From JAWPMT01 sp965267435 (GTDB taxonomy: Bacteria > Bacteroidota > Bacteroidia > Cytophagales > Cyclobacteriaceae), in assembly GCA_965267435.1 (NCBI GenBank), contig OZ253960.1, forward strand, positions 124,001 through 188,000: a stretch of 64,000 nucleotides of DNA. Reading direction: 5' to 3'. Under the pieces are notes generated by a model that was not told the DNA's origin, did no database searches, and was given only the letters and a program-made list of their open reading frames with translations. The position numbers were made by a program, and so were the translations under genes. Below are positions 1-8,881 of the stretch, in pieces (position 1 is the stretch's first letter; each line of letters opens with the position of its first letter).

Positions 1-1352
1 CACTGAAGACGGTCGGCATACTCCAATACATGGCGCAGTGCGGGTTTCCTGTCACCGCGCAGGAGGATTCGGTCTTTTCAGTATTTCGCAATTACTTCAT
101 CGATATCGGGGACTCGCAGTCTTTGGAGAATGATCTCAGTACGTACAGTTCGCACCTCAAGGCGATGCAGTACTTCTCTGAGTATGCAGATAAAAAAACG
201 CTCGTCCTGATCGACGAATTTGGCACAGGCACTGAGCCACAATTCGGGGGCGCCATTGCGGAAGCTATTCTAGCCAGCCTCAACAAGGCGAGATGTCAGG
301 GCGTGGTGACGACACATTACAGCAACTTGAAGGATTTTGCCGAGAAAAATCATGGTGTCGTCAATGCGGCCATGCGATATGATACGGACAAATTGGAACC
401 GCTTTTTCAACTGGAGATCGGGAAGCCGGGAAGCTCGTTCGCTTTTGAGATCGCTACAAAGATCGGCATCAGAAAACAGATCCTTCAAGATGCGCGCAAA
501 TTGGTTGGTGCGGATCATGTGTCTTACGACAGGCTGTTGGGTAGGCTGGATTCAGAGAAAGCGAAGTTTGAGCGCAGCAACAAGCAACTACTTGCTGAGA
601 AGGCTGATGTTCTGCAATTGCGGAAGGACTACGAGGCGCTCAAGGCACTTGTAGAGCGGGACAAGCGGGCAGTGATAAAAGAAGCAAAGGCCGAAGCGGC
701 TCGGATAGTGGATTCGGCGAATCGGGAAGTGGAGAAAACGATACGGGAGATCAAGGAGGCACAGGCGGAGAAGTCCGCAACGAAGAAGAGCCGAGAGAAG
801 CTGGCCGATTTCGGCAACAAGATGAAGAAGGAGGCGCCGAAACCGAAGACCCCCCGACCATCGGAGCCAAAAGCCGATCCAGAGCTCTCTAAGCCCATCG
901 TAGTGGGAGACAAGGTAAGAGTCAAGGGGCAAGAGACCATCGGCGAGGTGTACTCGATGAAAGGGAAACAGGCGGAGGTCGCATTTGGTGATCTCAAGTC
1001 TTTCATTACCCTCAGCAAGCTCGAGAAGGTGTCCAATCGTCAGGCCAAGAAACAACAGAAAGCCGAGGTCAAGCTCTCGTCGCTCAAGCTGGACAAGAAG
1101 ATGTCCGACTTCTCGCACGAGTTGGATGTGCGCGGAAAAAGGGCCGAGGAAGTGCTGCCGCTGGTTGACAAAAAGCTGGATGACGCACTGGTCCTCGGGA
1201 TCAAAGAGCTTCGGGTGCTGCACGGCAAAGGCCACGGGATCCTCAAGGATATCATCAGAAACCATCTACGGGACGACAATCATGTCCTCAGTATGGCTGA
1301 TGAGCACGCGGACCGCGGCGGTAGTGGTATTACCATCATTACACTGGCATGA
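1..1352 (+). CDS. mutS2: MutS2 family endonuclease, C-terminal part (5' end outside window)
   Basis: The reading frame is open from base 3, so the N-terminal core and Walker A motif lie before the window. The visible part starts within the ATPase domain (LKTVGILQYM). It then has the Walker B segment LVLIDEFGTG and the TTHYSNLK switch, a long charged coiled coil typical of MutS2, a basic linker, and a C-terminal Smr nuclease domain with ELDVRGKRAEE and LRVLHGKGHGIL. MutS2 proteins act on branched DNA or on collided ribosomes, depending on the species; which applies here is not visible. The stop codon overlaps the start of the next gene (ATGA), so the two are probably translated together. Confidence 0.95.
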   Translation, partial: LKTVGILQYMAQCGFPVTAQEDSVFSVFRNYFIDIGDSQSLENDLSTYSSHLKAMQYFSEYADKKTLVLIDEFGTGTEPQFGGAIAEAILASLNKARCQGVVTTHYSNLKDFAEKNHGVVNAAMRYDTDKLEPLFQLEIGKPGSSFAFEIATKIGIRKQILQDARKLVGADHVSYDRLLGRLDSEKAKFERSNKQLLAEKADVLQLRKDYEALKALVERDKRAVIKEAKAEAARIVDSANREVEKTIREIKEAQAEKSATKKSREKLADFGNKMKKEAPKPKTPRPSEPKADPELSKPIVVGDKVRVKGQETIGEVYSMKGKQAEVAFGDLKSFITLSKLEKVSNRQAKKQQKAEVKLSSLKLDKKMSDFSHELDVRGKRAEEVLPLVDKKLDDALVLGIKELRVLHGKGHGILKDIIRNHLRDDNHVLSMADEHADRGGSGITIITLA

Positions 1353-1588
1353 GGGAATACACCAGAAGCCAGCTTGCTTTGCACAACGGCACCGAAAAGG
1401 AAACGGTATGGATCGCTTACGATGGGGTGATCTACGACGTGTCCGCCAGTCGCCTGTGGCGCGATGGGAAGCACTACGAGCATTGGGCTGGTCAGGACCT
1501 TACCAGTGAGCTGTCAGAGGCTCCCCATACGGACTTTGTTTTTGACCGGATGCCCAAGGTCGGGATCCTGAAAACCTCCGAACAATGA
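1349..1588 (+). CDS. Small cytochrome b5-like heme/steroid-binding domain protein
   Basis: This 79-residue protein is almost entirely one cytochrome b5-like domain. It contains the DGVIYDVSASRLW strand-turn followed by GKHYEHWAGQDLT and APHTDF, which match the family in spacing, and the histidines in the last two segments could ligate heme. There is no signal peptide or membrane segment, so it should be cytoplasmic. It overlaps mutS2 by four bases upstream and the BadF-like gene by four bases downstream, forming a tight three-gene operon. Its redox partner and ligand are unknown, and a sterol- or heme-binding role is inference from the fold. Confidence 0.85.
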   Translation: MREYTRSQLALHNGTEKETVWIAYDGVIYDVSASRLWRDGKHYEHWAGQDLTSELSEAPHTDFVFDRMPKVGILKTSEQ

Positions 1589-2406
1589 TACTCATCGGTG
1601 AAGCAGGTGGGACGAAGGTTGACTGGCGCATGCTTGAGGGCGAAGAGATGGCCACAACAAGCACTCGGGGCTTCAATGCTACACTGGTAGAGGAGGTGTC
1701 ATTCTTGGCGGAGCTGCAAGGAGAAATACAGGACGCATCCCAGGTGACATCCATTCATTTCTACGCCGCCGGGATACGAACAGGCGATGACAAGCGTCGA
1801 GTGGCGGACTGCTTTCACCGGGATTTCCCGCATGCTACTGTCGAGGTGTCCTCAGATACGTTGGCCGCTGCGCGAGGATTGCTAGGGACAAAAGGCGGTT
1901 GGGTCGGTTTCATCGGCACAGGATCCGGACTTGCCCAATACGATGGTAGGGAGATCATTCATCAGGTCCCCTCCCTGGGATACATCCTGGGGGATGAGGG
2001 GAGTGCCACTTATTTTGGCAAGGAACTCCTCCGTCGTTATTTCCGAAGGCGCTTGGGAGATAACCTGACGGGCGCATTGCACGGCATGCTGAAAGACCTT
2101 CCAAATCCACTGATCAATGTATACCAGCAGCCTCAGCCGCAAAGTTTTCTAGGAAGTTTGGCTTCGGTCCTGACGCCAGATGCCGACGATGAAGAGATTC
2201 AAGAAATTGTGCAGAAAGGATTCGAGGCTTACTTTGATGCTTATCTTCCAGACCAGCAAGAGGTCCAGATCTCATTCACAGGTTCGGTGGCCTATGTACA
2301 TCGACGACAACTGCAACAGGTGGCGGCGGCACGCAACGTTACTATCGAAGAAGTGGTGAAATCGCCTATTGAAGGACTCACTGCATATCATCGAGCAGTC
2401 AGTTGA
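1585..2406 (+). CDS. BadF/BadG/BcrA/BcrD-type ATPase, N-acetylglucosamine kinase-like
   Basis: The 273-residue protein has the ASKHA fold signature: an N-terminal phosphate loop (ILIGEAGGTKVDWRM), a second phosphate motif (WVGFIGTGSGLAQYDG), and the glycine-rich GYILGDEGSATYFGKELL segment. That arrangement is seen in Bacteroidota homologues of N-acetylglucosamine kinase. The likely reaction is ATP-dependent phosphorylation of an amino sugar in the cytoplasm, for example in cell-wall recycling; the substrate is inferred. It follows the cytochrome b5-like gene with an ATGA overlap and ends the operon. A long AT-rich spacer separates it from the TonB receptor. Confidence 0.82.
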   Translation: MILIGEAGGTKVDWRMLEGEEMATTSTRGFNATLVEEVSFLAELQGEIQDASQVTSIHFYAAGIRTGDDKRRVADCFHRDFPHATVEVSSDTLAAARGLLGTKGGWVGFIGTGSGLAQYDGREIIHQVPSLGYILGDEGSATYFGKELLRRYFRRRLGDNLTGALHGMLKDLPNPLINVYQQPQPQSFLGSLASVLTPDADDEEIQEIVQKGFEAYFDAYLPDQQEVQISFTGSVAYVHRRQLQQVAAARNVTIEEVVKSPIEGLTAYHRAVS

Positions 2407-2661
2407 TTGGTGCAAATACTTAAGACAAAAGTCAGCTGATCGACTTGCTATAATCCAGTCATTTGTTACCAATTCTTTACGGAATTGTTAAGTAGAAAAG
2501 TTTCTTTCTATAGTCTGGAGCCCATTTTTCTTCGGTGTATTTGCCATCTATTATTTCAATCGATTGCATTCATTCCAAAGCTTGCCATTCATGTTAATTA
2601 CTTGTTAATGAAATGGTGGAAACTTAATTTCAGAGAGGCTTACCTCACCATTACACCTTTT

Positions 2662-2669
2662 TAGATTTG
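2662..2669 (+). promoter_or_regulatory. Putative Bacteroidota -7 box (TAGATTTG) for the TonB receptor gene
   Basis: TAGATTTG matches the Bacteroidota sigma-A -7 consensus TAnnTTTG and lies 25 bases before the receptor ATG, predicting a leader of roughly 20 bases. No good TTTG -33 box is visible at the usual distance. The rest of the 288-base spacer (2407-2694) is AT-rich without a gene. Confidence 0.4.
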
Positions 2670-2694
2670 CTGCCACATAAACCATCAAAAAGCA

Positions 2695-5600
2695 ATGAAA
2701 AAAACTATACTACTTATCTCAGCAGCTCTGTTGTTCGTAGTAGGAGATCTGTTAGCGCAGGGCTCGACTACAGCCTCCATGCGAGGCCGAGTGACGGACA
2801 ATGCTGGCGAAGGCCTTCCTGGTGCTACCGTCAGAGCACTGCATACCCCTACTGGTACAGAATGGGGCAATACCACAGATCTCGACGGGTATTTTCGTCT
2901 CCCCAACCTAAGGGCGGGTGGTCCTTACACGGTGACCATTAGCTTCATAGGTTTTGAGACGATGACAAAAGAGAATGTATTTCTTACTTTGGGTCAGACG
3001 TACAACATCAACGAGAATCTGGAGGAGACAGCTACCGAGTTGGAAGCAATCGTCATTTCCGCCAATCAAGGAGATATCTTTGATGGTAACAGAACCGGCG
3101 CTTCGACCTTCATCGGTACAGAAACCATCAACACTTTGCCTAACGTAGGACGATCTGTTGGGGACTTTGTTCGATTGACGCCTCAAGCAGTTATAGATGA
3201 AGGTGGTGATGGATTGCAAATCTCTATTGGAGGTCAGAACAACCGATACAATGCCATCTACATCGATGGCGCGGTCAACAACGACGTGTTCGGATTGGCT
3301 GGTTCCGGCACGAACGGTGGACAGACGGGTGTTGCTCCTATCTCCATCGATGCGATCGAGCAGTTCAACGTCTCTGTTGCTCCTTTTGATGTTCGTCAGT
3401 CTGGTTTCGCTGGGGGCTCAATCAGTGCGGTGACTCGTAGTGGTACCAATGATTTCCAGGGTTCTGCTTACTATTTCTTCCGAAATGAGAGCCTTGCAGG
3501 TAAGACTCCCCAAGAGAAAGAGCAGGACTTTGAGCGAACGAAGCTTCCTGAGTTCAATGCTCAGACCTATGGACTGCGTGTAGGTGGTCCCCTTATCAAG
3601 AACAAATTGTTCTTCTTCGTCAACGCTGAGTTGCAGCGAGATGAGACACCTCAGCCGTTCAACCTGGCCAACTACAATGGGGATGCAACACAGGCAGACA
3701 TCGACCGACTCGTGGGCTTCTTGAGTGGAGAGTTGAACTATGATCCAGGGACTTACACGGAAAACACTGCTTTCCTCGATAGCGACAAGTTCCTGGTGAA
3801 GTTGGATTGGAATATCAACAACAATCACAACCTTTCAATTCGACACTCTTACAACGAAGCTCGAAACCTCGAGGCCCGAAGTTCTAGTAACTCTGGCATT
3901 CGATTTGTCAACGGCTCTGAGTTCTTCAACAGTACTACGAATTCGACTTCCCTCGAGTTAAAGAGTAGTTTTGGTAACAACATCTCTAACCACCTGACAA
4001 TTGGTGCCACTATCGTGCGAGATGATCGCGACCCTTACGATTCTTCAAATGACGGACCTTCGCGACCTTTCCCTGCGGTATTTATTGACGATGGACGAGG
4101 TGGGTTCCAGTTCGGTTCGGAGACATTCTCTACAGCGAACTTGCTCGATCAGGATGTGATCACTATCACTGACAACTTTGAGTTCTACAAAGGGCGTCAC
4201 ACATTCCTGGCGGGTGTCAACGCTGAATTCTACACAGTGACTAACCTCTTCATTCCTTTCAACTACGGAGATTACGGATGGGAGCGAAGCACACCTATCA
4301 ACGGTTCCAACATCGATGACTTTATAGCTGGTGAGCCTGCAGATGACTACATCCGCAGCTTTTCACTCCGTGACAACGTAACTGGAGATGGTTCGATCGC
4401 TGGTGTGAAGTTCAATGGATCGCTATTTGGTATATATGTTCAGGACGAGTTCCAGATGACGGACAACCTGAAGCTGACTTTCGGTTTGAGAGGAGACATC
4501 CAGGCATTTGAAGATACCCCCGAAAACCCTGATTTCAACAACCGTACTGTTGGATTGATCGAGGCGGAGGGCTACGACATCCAGGGCGCTCGCACCGGAC
4601 AGTTCATCAAGTCGCAGTTCTACGTTTCTCCTCGATTGGGTTTCAACTGGGATGTGAATGGAGATCAGTCTACGCAAATCCGAGGCGGTACTGGAATTTT
4701 CACGTCGCGCATTCCTTTGGTATGGCCAGGTGGAGCATACAACAACAACGGGGTGAACAGAGGTACGGTACTTGACTTCATGCTTTCTGCAAATCCTGAT
4801 GCCCTTCGACTGAGAGACTGGGATGATCAGCCTGTCGGCTTGGATGAAAACGACAACATCGTAACAGAGATCGATCCCAACAATGTGGAGCCTTCTGGTG
4901 ATATCGATGTATTCGATGAGAATTTCCGAATCCCTCAGGTATGGAAAACCAACATCGCTGTGGATCAGAAATTGCCATGGGGATTGATCGGAACTGTGGA
5001 ATTGCTCTGGACGAAGAACATCAACCAGGTATACTACCAAAACGTAAACCTCCGTCCTGATGCTGTGGGATTCCTGGAGGGCACACCTGATAATCGTCCT
5101 ATCTTCAACAGAAGAGATCCTATCGACGGTACTTACGGACGGATCATGTACGGAACCAATAACAGCAAGGGATATGCTTACAACGTCACTGCTAGCGTGA
5201 CCAAGCCTTTCGAAAATGGCTTCACAGGTATGATCTCCTATACTTATGGAGATGCTTACTCCATCTATGATGGTACCTCTTCTCAGAACTCATCACAGTG
5301 GAGGGGCCTATTTGCTGTCAATGGCCGAAACTTCCAGGAGGAAACTGCCCGCTCAAACTTCTCACAGGGACATAGGATACTGGCTAACTTGAGCTATCGC
5401 AAGGAGTACGCTGGTTTCATGGCATCTCAGATCTCTTTGATCTATGAAGGCCGTAGCGGTAACCCTTACAGCTATATCTATGGTGGCGGTCAGAATATTC
5501 AGAACGAAGATTCTCGAAACAGAGCGCTGGTATACATCCCAGCTTCTCAGAACGAGGTCGTGTTGGTGGACACCGACGATTATACCGCTGCTCAGCAGTG

Positions 5601-6018
5601 GGCTTTGTTGGATGACTTCATCGAGAACGATCCTTACCTGAGCGAGAACAGAGGTCAGTACGCTGAGGCTAACTCCAATAGGACGCCATTCATCAACGTG
5701 ATCGACCTGAAGTTCTTGCAGGACTTCTACATCGAGACTGCCAATGGCAAGCGTAACACGTTCCAGTTTACTGCGGATATCTTCAACTTCACCAACTTCC
5801 TTAACAAGGATTGGGGCAAGCGCTATCGCGGCCAGTCTTTCGGTGTGGAATTGCTTGAGTTTGAAGGCTTCCAGGATGGTACAAACATCCCGACTTACAG
5901 CTTCACACCGTTCAACGATGAGCAGCCTAATGAGCCTCTGTATGGCAACCTTGACGACTCAGGGCTGTTGAGCTCAAGATGGCAGATGCAGATCGGTCTA
6001 AGATATATTTTCAACTAG
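2695..6018 (+). CDS. Oar-like TonB-dependent outer membrane receptor with carboxypeptidase-regulatory domain
   Basis: The protein has 1107 residues. A signal peptide ends near LLAQG (about residue 22). A carboxypeptidase-regulatory beta-sandwich follows (about 27-115; GRVTDNAGEGLPGATV, TDLDGYFRLPNL), then a plug domain (about 120-235; NRYNAIYIDGAVNN) and a long beta-barrel ending in the aromatic LRYIFN. This layout is that of Oar-type receptors, which import large ligands or shape the outer membrane. No SusD-like lipoprotein follows, so a glycan-uptake role is not supported by context. Coding ends inside a short inverted repeat (9-base arms, 6009-6027), and a strong terminator follows. Confidence 0.93.
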   Translation: MKKTILLISAALLFVVGDLLAQGSTTASMRGRVTDNAGEGLPGATVRALHTPTGTEWGNTTDLDGYFRLPNLRAGGPYTVTISFIGFETMTKENVFLTLGQTYNINENLEETATELEAIVISANQGDIFDGNRTGASTFIGTETINTLPNVGRSVGDFVRLTPQAVIDEGGDGLQISIGGQNNRYNAIYIDGAVNNDVFGLAGSGTNGGQTGVAPISIDAIEQFNVSVAPFDVRQSGFAGGSISAVTRSGTNDFQGSAYYFFRNESLAGKTPQEKEQDFERTKLPEFNAQTYGLRVGGPLIKNKLFFFVNAELQRDETPQPFNLANYNGDATQADIDRLVGFLSGELNYDPGTYTENTAFLDSDKFLVKLDWNINNNHNLSIRHSYNEARNLEARSSSNSGIRFVNGSEFFNSTTNSTSLELKSSFGNNISNHLTIGATIVRDDRDPYDSSNDGPSRPFPAVFIDDGRGGFQFGSETFSTANLLDQDVITITDNFEFYKGRHTFLAGVNAEFYTVTNLFIPFNYGDYGWERSTPINGSNIDDFIAGEPADDYIRSFSLRDNVTGDGSIAGVKFNGSLFGIYVQDEFQMTDNLKLTFGLRGDIQAFEDTPENPDFNNRTVGLIEAEGYDIQGARTGQFIKSQFYVSPRLGFNWDVNGDQSTQIRGGTGIFTSRIPLVWPGGAYNNNGVNRGTVLDFMLSANPDALRLRDWDDQPVGLDENDNIVTEIDPNNVEPSGDIDVFDENFRIPQVWKTNIAVDQKLPWGLIGTVELLWTKNINQVYYQNVNLRPDAVGFLEGTPDNRPIFNRRDPIDGTYGRIMYGTNNSKGYAYNVTASVTKPFENGFTGMISYTYGDAYSIYDGTSSQNSSQWRGLFAVNGRNFQEETARSNFSQGHRILANLSYRKEYAGFMASQISLIYEGRSGNPYSYIYGGGQNIQNEDSRNRALVYIPASQNEVVLVDTDDYTAAQQWALLDDFIENDPYLSENRGQYAEANSNRTPFINVIDLKFLQDFYIETANGKRNTFQFTADIFNFTNFLNKDWGKRYRGQSFGVELLEFEGFQDGTNIPTYSFTPFNDEQPNEPLYGNLDDSGLLSSRWQMQIGLRYIFN

Positions 6019-6048
6019 TAGTTGAAATAGTTCATACTTTAGATAAGG

Positions 6049-6076
6049 AGGTCAGCGCCCAGCGCTGACCTTTTTT
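6049..6076 (+). terminator. Rho-independent terminator after the TonB receptor
   Basis: A perfect 10-bp stem (AGGTCAGCGC / GCGCTGACCT) with a three-base loop is followed by a run of T residues. It lies about 30 bases after the receptor stop codon, isolating it from the next gene. Confidence 0.92.
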
Positions 6077-6234
6077 ATTGACCTATGGCTTGTTCTGTAC
6101 CTAGAGAAGAAGCCCAAAATTTTGCAGCGTTGGGTCATGAGCTTATGGCAGGGACAGTAGGGTGACAATATGTTATTATTGCTGAGCGAAGGCTGGTGGA
6201 GCGAAGAGCCGGCGTGGATATAGCGAATGAATCG

Positions 6235-6639
6235 ATGACGGGCAATTTGAAGAAATGGATTGAAGCTACCTTCCTGGTGTATATCATCGGGGTGCAGATC
6301 GATTTATTGCTAATAGGTCACTATGAGAGTTTTTGGCAGTATTTACCCATACTGGCCTTACCGGTGACATTGGTCCTTGCGTTGCTCCATAGAGGCCGAC
6401 CTCATGCTGCCCTACGGAAGGCCATGCGCATCGTTTCGGTTGTGCTTTGTTGCCTCGGGGCACTGGGTATCTACTTCCATTTACAGAGCAATTTTGAGTT
6501 TGAATTGGAAATGCGCCCCACCCTCGCGACGGCGGAACTCTGGCAAAGGTCGATGACAGGTGCCTTGCCTGTTTTAGCTCCTGCGTCCATGATACCTTTG
6601 GGGCTTCTCAATTATGTTTTATCTGAACTGAAGAACTAG
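6235..6639 (+). CDS. Small integral membrane protein of unknown function
   Basis: This 134-residue protein appears to have four hydrophobic segments (around AFLVYIIGVQIDLLL-like, LPILALPVTLVLALL, IVSVVLCCLGALGIYF and LPVLAPASMIPLGLL), so it is predicted to be an inner-membrane protein. No family was recognised. The chosen start is the ATG at 6235 (MTGNLKKWIEA). A GTG at 6196 would add 13 charged residues and is less likely. It sits 11 bases before the HhH lipoprotein on the same strand, so the pair may be co-transcribed. Confidence 0.6.
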   Translation: MTGNLKKWIEATFLVYIIGVQIDLLLIGHYESFWQYLPILALPVTLVLALLHRGRPHAALRKAMRIVSVVLCCLGALGIYFHLQSNFEFELEMRPTLATAELWQRSMTGALPVLAPASMIPLGLLNYVLSELKN

Positions 6640-6650
6640 ACTTGAATACA

Positions 6651-7319
6651 ATGAAGAAAATGCAATTGATCTTGCTGGTAGGCGTACTAGCCCTTAGCAG
6701 CTGTGGTGACACTACAAAAAAGACGGCAACGGCGGAGGATCCAGCAGAGACAGCCCCTGAGACGGTGATCTCAGGTGTTCTCAATCCTAACCTGGCATCG
6801 ACCCAGGAACTTCTGGCTGTGCCCGGCTTCACAGAGGCGATTGCCAGCCAGCTAGAACAGGGTCGTCCGTATTTGGAGCCCCAGGTGTTCATTGGATTCG
6901 TTAAGGAGAATTTCGATTCTGCACAATCTGTTGCGGTGCTGGAGAGGCTCTTTCTGCCAATGAACCTGAATACTACTCCTGAGGCTGATTTCCTTTCAGT
7001 TCCTGGCGTAGGCAATCGTATGGCCCACGAATTTGAGGAGTACAGACCTTATACCTCCGTCGAGCAATTTCGTCGTGAGATCGGGAAGTATGTAGATGAG
7101 GAGCAGGTTGCCACTTACGAGCAGTATGTCTTTGTCCCGGTGAATCTCAATACGGCGTCAGAAGAGGAGATCCTGGCCATCCCCGGCGTAGGTGAGCGCA
7201 TGAAGCACGAGTTTGAGGAGTACCGCCCATACGAAAATATCGAGCAGTTTCGCCGCGAGATTGGCAAGTATGTTGACGACGACGAACTTCGCCGGTTGGA
7301 GCGTTATGTGACGTTATAG
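6651..7319 (+). CDS. Lipoprotein with repeated helix-hairpin-helix (ComEA-like) units
   Basis: The first residues (MKKMQLILLVGVLALSSC) form a lipoprotein signal with the lipobox LSSC, so the protein should be anchored outside the cytoplasmic membrane. After a Thr/Glu-rich linker there are three related units: LNPNLASTQELLAVPG, MNLNTTPEADFLSVPGVGNRM and VNLNTASEEEILAIPGVGERM. The last two each continue with a nearly identical HEFEEYRPY...EQFRREIGKYVD block. The NLNTA...IPGVG pattern is the helix-hairpin-helix seen in ComEA, which binds DNA without sequence specificity. Extracytoplasmic DNA binding is therefore possible but inferred. ATG at 6651 is preferred over TTG at 6642 because it gives a standard signal. 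Confidence 0.82.
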   Translation: MKKMQLILLVGVLALSSCGDTTKKTATAEDPAETAPETVISGVLNPNLASTQELLAVPGFTEAIASQLEQGRPYLEPQVFIGFVKENFDSAQSVAVLERLFLPMNLNTTPEADFLSVPGVGNRMAHEFEEYRPYTSVEQFRREIGKYVDEEQVATYEQYVFVPVNLNTASEEEILAIPGVGERMKHEFEEYRPYENIEQFRREIGKYVDDDELRRLERYVTL

Positions 7320-7355
7320 ATTTATCTTTAAACCTTCCAATTCCAGGGAGGCAAA

Positions 7356-7925
7356 ATGCATCTAATTGAGCCATACGACGGCTGGCTAAAGTACTACGAT
7401 TCCAGTCTGGATGATCAGTCCCCGTTCTTCGGCAAAGAGTACAATTACGACTTGTATTCGGAGACGATCTACGGCTATTATATCGATCCGGGCTGGGATT
7501 TCATGGGTTCCGAAACGCTGTACATCAAGGTCCTCTATGTGAGCTATGCAGAGGGGCAGGTGGTCCTCGAGTTGATCGGAGAGTGGAACGATGCTCTGAA
7601 CAACGACATCATGTCCTTCAAGCGCAATATCATCGAGCATTTTGTACACGAATCAATCTCTCAGTTCATCCTGATAGGGGAGAATGTTCTCAATTTCCAC
7701 GGCAGTGACGACTGCTACTACGAGGAGTGGTTTGAGGAAGTTGAAGACGGTTGGATCGCGATGGTCAATTTCCGAGATTTCGTACTTGACGAGATGCGTA
7801 ATTACAACATTGACACCTTCATCAACTTCGGTGGGAGCCTACAAATAGCAAACTGGCGTACGATGACGCCAACGGCATTTTGTCTTCTTGTCGGTAAATT
7901 GATCGCGCGGCGGCTACCAGCTTAG
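7356..7925 (+). CDS. Conserved Bacteroidota protein of unknown function, next to orphan ParA
   Basis: This 189-residue soluble acidic protein resembles a family that I recognise as widespread in Bacteroidota and without assigned function. The recurring features are the opening MHLIEPYDGW, SPFFGKEYN, YGYYIDPGWD, GSETLYIKVLYVSY, ELIGEWNDA, and the strongly conserved FILIGENVLNFHGSDDCYYEEW followed by a WRT segment near the end. There is no signal peptide or membrane helix. It ends one base from the stop of the convergent ParA gene. A link to ParA is suggested only by position. Confidence 0.8.
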   Translation: MHLIEPYDGWLKYYDSSLDDQSPFFGKEYNYDLYSETIYGYYIDPGWDFMGSETLYIKVLYVSYAEGQVVLELIGEWNDALNNDIMSFKRNIIEHFVHESISQFILIGENVLNFHGSDDCYYEEWFEEVEDGWIAMVNFRDFVLDEMRNYNIDTFINFGGSLQIANWRTMTPTAFCLLVGKLIARRLPA

Positions 7926-7926
7926 G

Positions 7927-8733
7927 TCAGGCCGACTCCAGGATTGCAGAGGCTTCGCAGATGTCCCGGACATAGTTTCTGTTCAGGCGGGAAAGCAATT
8001 CCTCGCTCAGTTTCAGGAAGTCCAGCGCTACGGGTGTGCTGGTCTCTCCACCGTACAGATTTCGTCCTATTTCATGTGCCTCGCTAATGCGAATTGATTC
8101 TCTTACAAACTGATCAACTACCAGATCGCCCAGCACTTCCTTGGCTTCAGACATGATCTTACGGTGGTGGATCGTGTTGACCCGCATTTGGTTGAAGAAA
8201 ATACCCAGTACACTGAGCTTATAGTTTCTTTCGATATTCGCTAGGTAATTGAGCAGCTTCTGTACGCCTGCCATTGAAAAATTGTCAGGAATGGCAGGAA
8301 TCACCAGAGCATCGGAGTTGACAACAAAAGACTGAACGACTTTGCCGAAATAGGAGGGGAGATCAAGAATAATGAGATCATACTCCTCGCGTATTGGTCT
8401 CATCATCCGCTCGACGAGGGAGGGCCCAAACGTAATGAATTGGTTGTTGGACTCCATATCGATCATCTTGTAATCGCCCCGAAGGAGATGAAGATAAGAT
8501 GTGATTTGCTCAAAGTTGACCGGCACCTCCTGGTTGTGCAATACGGTGCGCATGGCATCGTGGAGAGACGGACTACTGGTATTCTTAGTGAGTGACTGTG
8601 TCAGGTTGATTTGTGGGTCGCAGTCCACGACGAGGACTTTAAAGTTTCGAGCCCAACTATAAGCGAGATTGACGGTGGATGTTGTCTTGCCCACGCCACC
8701 TTTGAAGTTGTAGATGCTGATTATTTTAGACAT
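7927..8733 (-). CDS. ParA-family ATPase (MinD/ParA fold), no ParB partner in window
   Basis: The 268-residue protein begins MSKIISIYNFKGGVGKTTST, a deviant Walker A motif typical of ParA/Soj. VLVVDCDPQINLTQSL (switch I region) and YDLIILDLPSYFGKV (Walker B) follow. These ATPases dimerise on ATP and position DNA or protein cargo on the nucleoid or membrane. No ParB gene or parS-like repeat is visible nearby, so it may position something other than the chromosome. The ATG at 8733 is chosen over a TTG two codons upstream because it starts the conserved MSKII. It lies downstream of the sprT-like gene on the same strand. Confidence 0.88.
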   Translation of the reverse strand: MSKIISIYNFKGGVGKTTSTVNLAYSWARNFKVLVVDCDPQINLTQSLTKNTSSPSLHDAMRTVLHNQEVPVNFEQITSYLHLLRGDYKMIDMESNNQFITFGPSLVERMMRPIREEYDLIILDLPSYFGKVVQSFVVNSDALVIPAIPDNFSMAGVQKLLNYLANIERNYKLSVLGIFFNQMRVNTIHHRKIMSEAKEVLGDLVVDQFVRESIRISEAHEIGRNLYGGETSTPVALDFLKLSEELLSRLNRNYVRDICEASAILESA

Positions 8734-8881
8734 ACGCAAGGCCTTTATTGTTATATAAAATTAGAGCTTCATATCGCAAGGAAGATAGAAGCCAACGAAA
8801 AGGATTCGCCATGCTATAATTATGCTGTTGAAAGGGAATTATCCCAGATGGGCTGGAAGCAAAAGTTGACTCACAGCCGAT

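Noticed and set aside
588..1265. Minus-strand frame of 225 codons inside mutS2
   Set aside because: It lies wholly over the conserved MutS2 coiled coil and Smr domain. The translation is Leu/Phe/Arg-rich and has no motif.
7927..8733. A plasmid or chromosomal partition locus
   Set aside because: Only ParA is present. No ParB-like gene and no repeated parS-like sites were seen within several kilobases.
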